NCBI GenBank assembly: GCA_028709105.1
Contig: JAQVYD010000068.1
Span: 1 to 7,160, forward strand
Reading direction: 5' to 3'
Length of the DNA: 7,160 nucleotides
Source: Clostridia bacterium
Lineage (GTDB): Bacteria; Bacillota; Peptococcia; DRI-13; DTU073
Shown here: positions 5,818 to 7,160 of the stretch, piece after piece
Layout: each line of letters opens with the position of its first letter
Position numbering within the stretch: position 1 is the first letter of the stretch
Made by a program: the position numbers and the translations under genes
Notes under the pieces: generated by a model
The model's database searches: none
The model's input: only the letters and a program-made list of their open reading frames with translations
Told to the model about the DNA's origin: nothing

Positions 5818-7158
5818 TTATCCTGTGATATAATTTAATGTTTTTACGGCAACTTCAGGTAAAGCAAAAACCGTCACACTATCTCCCGGTTTTAAAATAT
5901 CATCCCCTTTAGGTATAATGACCTGATTCTTTCTATAAATGGAACCGATCAAGGAACCATGAGGGAAATTTAAATTTTTTAATTTCTTATTAGCAACCGG
6001 AGAATCTTTGGAAATAAGCAATTCCGTCATTTCCGCATTTTCATTGCTTAATAAAGTAACAGAAAGAATATCATCACCCTTATGAATAAAACGCAAAATC
6101 TTATTAGCTGTAAGCGTGCGAGGGCTTATCCCCACATCGATGCCTACATTTTCCAGCAAGGAGACATAATCGGAACGCCTCACCTGAGCAATCGTTCGTT
6201 GCACTCCCAAGTTTTTCACAATTAAACTTACCAAAAGATTAAGCTTATCATCATCAGTCAGACAAACAAAAACATCGACATTGCCTGTTCCTTCATTAGT
6301 TAAAAAATCAATATCGGTAGCATCTCCATATAAAACCATCGTGCTATCTAAGTTTTTAGCTAGTTCCACACACTTATTATATTCTTTTTCAATGATTTTT
6401 ACAGAATACCGTTTGTTTTCCAGAATTTTGGCGAGGTGATAACCGGCATAGTTCCCACCAAAAATCATGACCCGTTCCACCCTTTTCCGCTCCGTACCCA
6501 AAAGCCTTTCCACTTCGATCATTTCTTTCGTTTTAGCCAGTACAAAGATTATATCCTCGGGATAAATCACATCATCACCACGCGGGATAATTATTCTTTT
6601 CTTGCGGACAATCGCCACAATTAGAAAAGGATAATCAAACTTTAACTCTTTAACCTGCTGATGGGCTACAGGTGCCGCTTCCGGAATTTTAAGCTCCAAA
6701 AGTTGAATTTTCCCTTCCGCATAATAAACCACATCTAAAGCTTCCGGGACATCAATTAATTTAGCGACCTCCTTCGCGGTAACCAATTCCGGATTAATCA
6801 GAAAGTCTATCCCCGGGAAAGTGTCCTTCCTCTTCCTGCTTTCATGAGCATACTCAGGATTTCTTACTCTGGCGATAGTTTTCTCTACACCATAAGTTTT
6901 ACCCACCATACAGGCAATCATATTTACTTCATCACTTTCCGTAACCGCAACAAGCAAGACAGCTTCCTCGACACCTGCTTTTTCTAATAAAGACCTTGTG
7001 GCACCATTCCCAATAAACACCTCTACATCTAAATACTCTTGTACGTTTTTAGCTCGTTCTTCTTGTTTTTCAATAATCACCACATCATAATTTTCTTCTA
7101 CTAGAATTTTAGCGATATTAAAACCTATTTTGCCTGCCCCGATAATAATAACACGCAT
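5818..7158 (-). CDS. trkA: Trk potassium uptake system, NAD(H)/nucleotide-binding gating subunit
   Basis: TrkA is the cytoplasmic peripheral subunit that binds NAD(H)/ATP and gates TrkH. The 446-aa protein has the classical tandem layout: RCK_N Rossmann domain 1 (1-120) with VIIIGAGKIG (3-12) and acidic Glu30 at the end of the second strand; RCK_C domain 1 (about 140-220, ending IIIPRGDDVIYPEDIIFVLA); Rossmann domain 2 (228-345) with MIFGGNYAGYHLA (231-243) and Glu257; and RCK_C domain 2 (about 362-445, with VIIPKGDDILKPGDSVTVFA). The second glycine motif is degenerate, having Asn236 where the central Gly of GxGxxG is expected, so the second half may bind nucleotide differently. The tandem form separates it from single-domain KtrA/KtrC. 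The ATG lies 2 bases from the window edge, so its ribosome binding site and promoter are not visible, but the MRVIIIGAGKIG start is typical. trkH follows within 15 nt. Confidence 0.96.
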   Translation of the reverse strand: MRVIIIGAGKIGFNIAKILVEENYDVVIIEKQEERAKNVQEYLDVEVFIGNGATRSLLEKAGVEEAVLLVAVTESDEVNMIACMVGKTYGVEKTIARVRNPEYAHESRKRKDTFPGIDFLINPELVTAKEVAKLIDVPEALDVVYYAEGKIQLLELKIPEAAPVAHQQVKELKFDYPFLIVAIVRKKRIIIPRGDDVIYPEDIIFVLAKTKEMIEVERLLGTERKRVERVMIFGGNYAGYHLAKILENKRYSVKIIEKEYNKCVELAKNLDSTMVLYGDATDIDFLTNEGTGNVDVFVCLTDDDKLNLLVSLIVKNLGVQRTIAQVRRSDYVSLLENVGIDVGISPRTLTANKILRFIHKGDDILSVTLLSNENAEMTELLISKDSPVANKKLKNLNFPHGSLIGSIYRKNQVIIPKGDDILKPGDSVTVFALPEVAVKTLNYITG

Positions 7159-7160
7159 GG

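Noticed and set aside
1..7160. Mobile elements, CRISPR arrays, tRNA/rRNA genes, toxin-antitoxin or defence genes
   Set aside because: I read both strands for direct or inverted repeats, transposase-like proteins and structured RNA and found none; nearly all of the window is accounted for by six intact genes.

Overview
The window comes from a low-to-moderate-GC bacterium, most likely an anaerobic Firmicute of the Clostridia (Peptococcaceae/Moorella-like). This is an inference from the AT-leaning coding sequence, strong AGGAGG-type ribosome binding sites, GTG starts and the gene content. The combination ispE / FCD-type GntR regulator / MobA-like nucleotidyltransferase is an arrangement I associate from memory with that group. 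No species can be named.

Six genes are all encoded on the minus strand and fill nearly the whole window, so transcription runs from high to low coordinates. In that order they are trkA (7158-5818) and trkH (about 5803-4352), the two parts of a Trk potassium uptake system; typA/bipA (4256-2430), a ribosome-associated translational GTPase; ispE (about 2362-1469), a kinase of the MEP isoprenoid pathway; an FCD-type GntR regulator (1476-799); and a divergent MobA-like nucleotidyltransferase (767-6). The only non-coding gaps are about 95 bp before typA and about 67 bp before ispE. Both contain plausible sigma-A-type promoters, suggesting three transcription units: trkA-trkH, typA, and ispE-gntR-nucleotidyltransferase. 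Readthrough between them is possible because I see no convincing terminator.

The potassium pair forms one functional unit: TrkH is the membrane pore and TrkA the cytoplasmic nucleotide-gated ring. The last three genes are tightly packed. ispE and gntR overlap by 8 bp, and the nucleotidyltransferase starts 31 bp after gntR, so they are probably co-expressed, but no shared pathway is evident. The window looks like ordinary chromosomal housekeeping sequence. I see no mobile element, CRISPR array, RNA gene or defence system. The least understood part is the regulator plus the atypical nucleotidyltransferase at the low-coordinate end.
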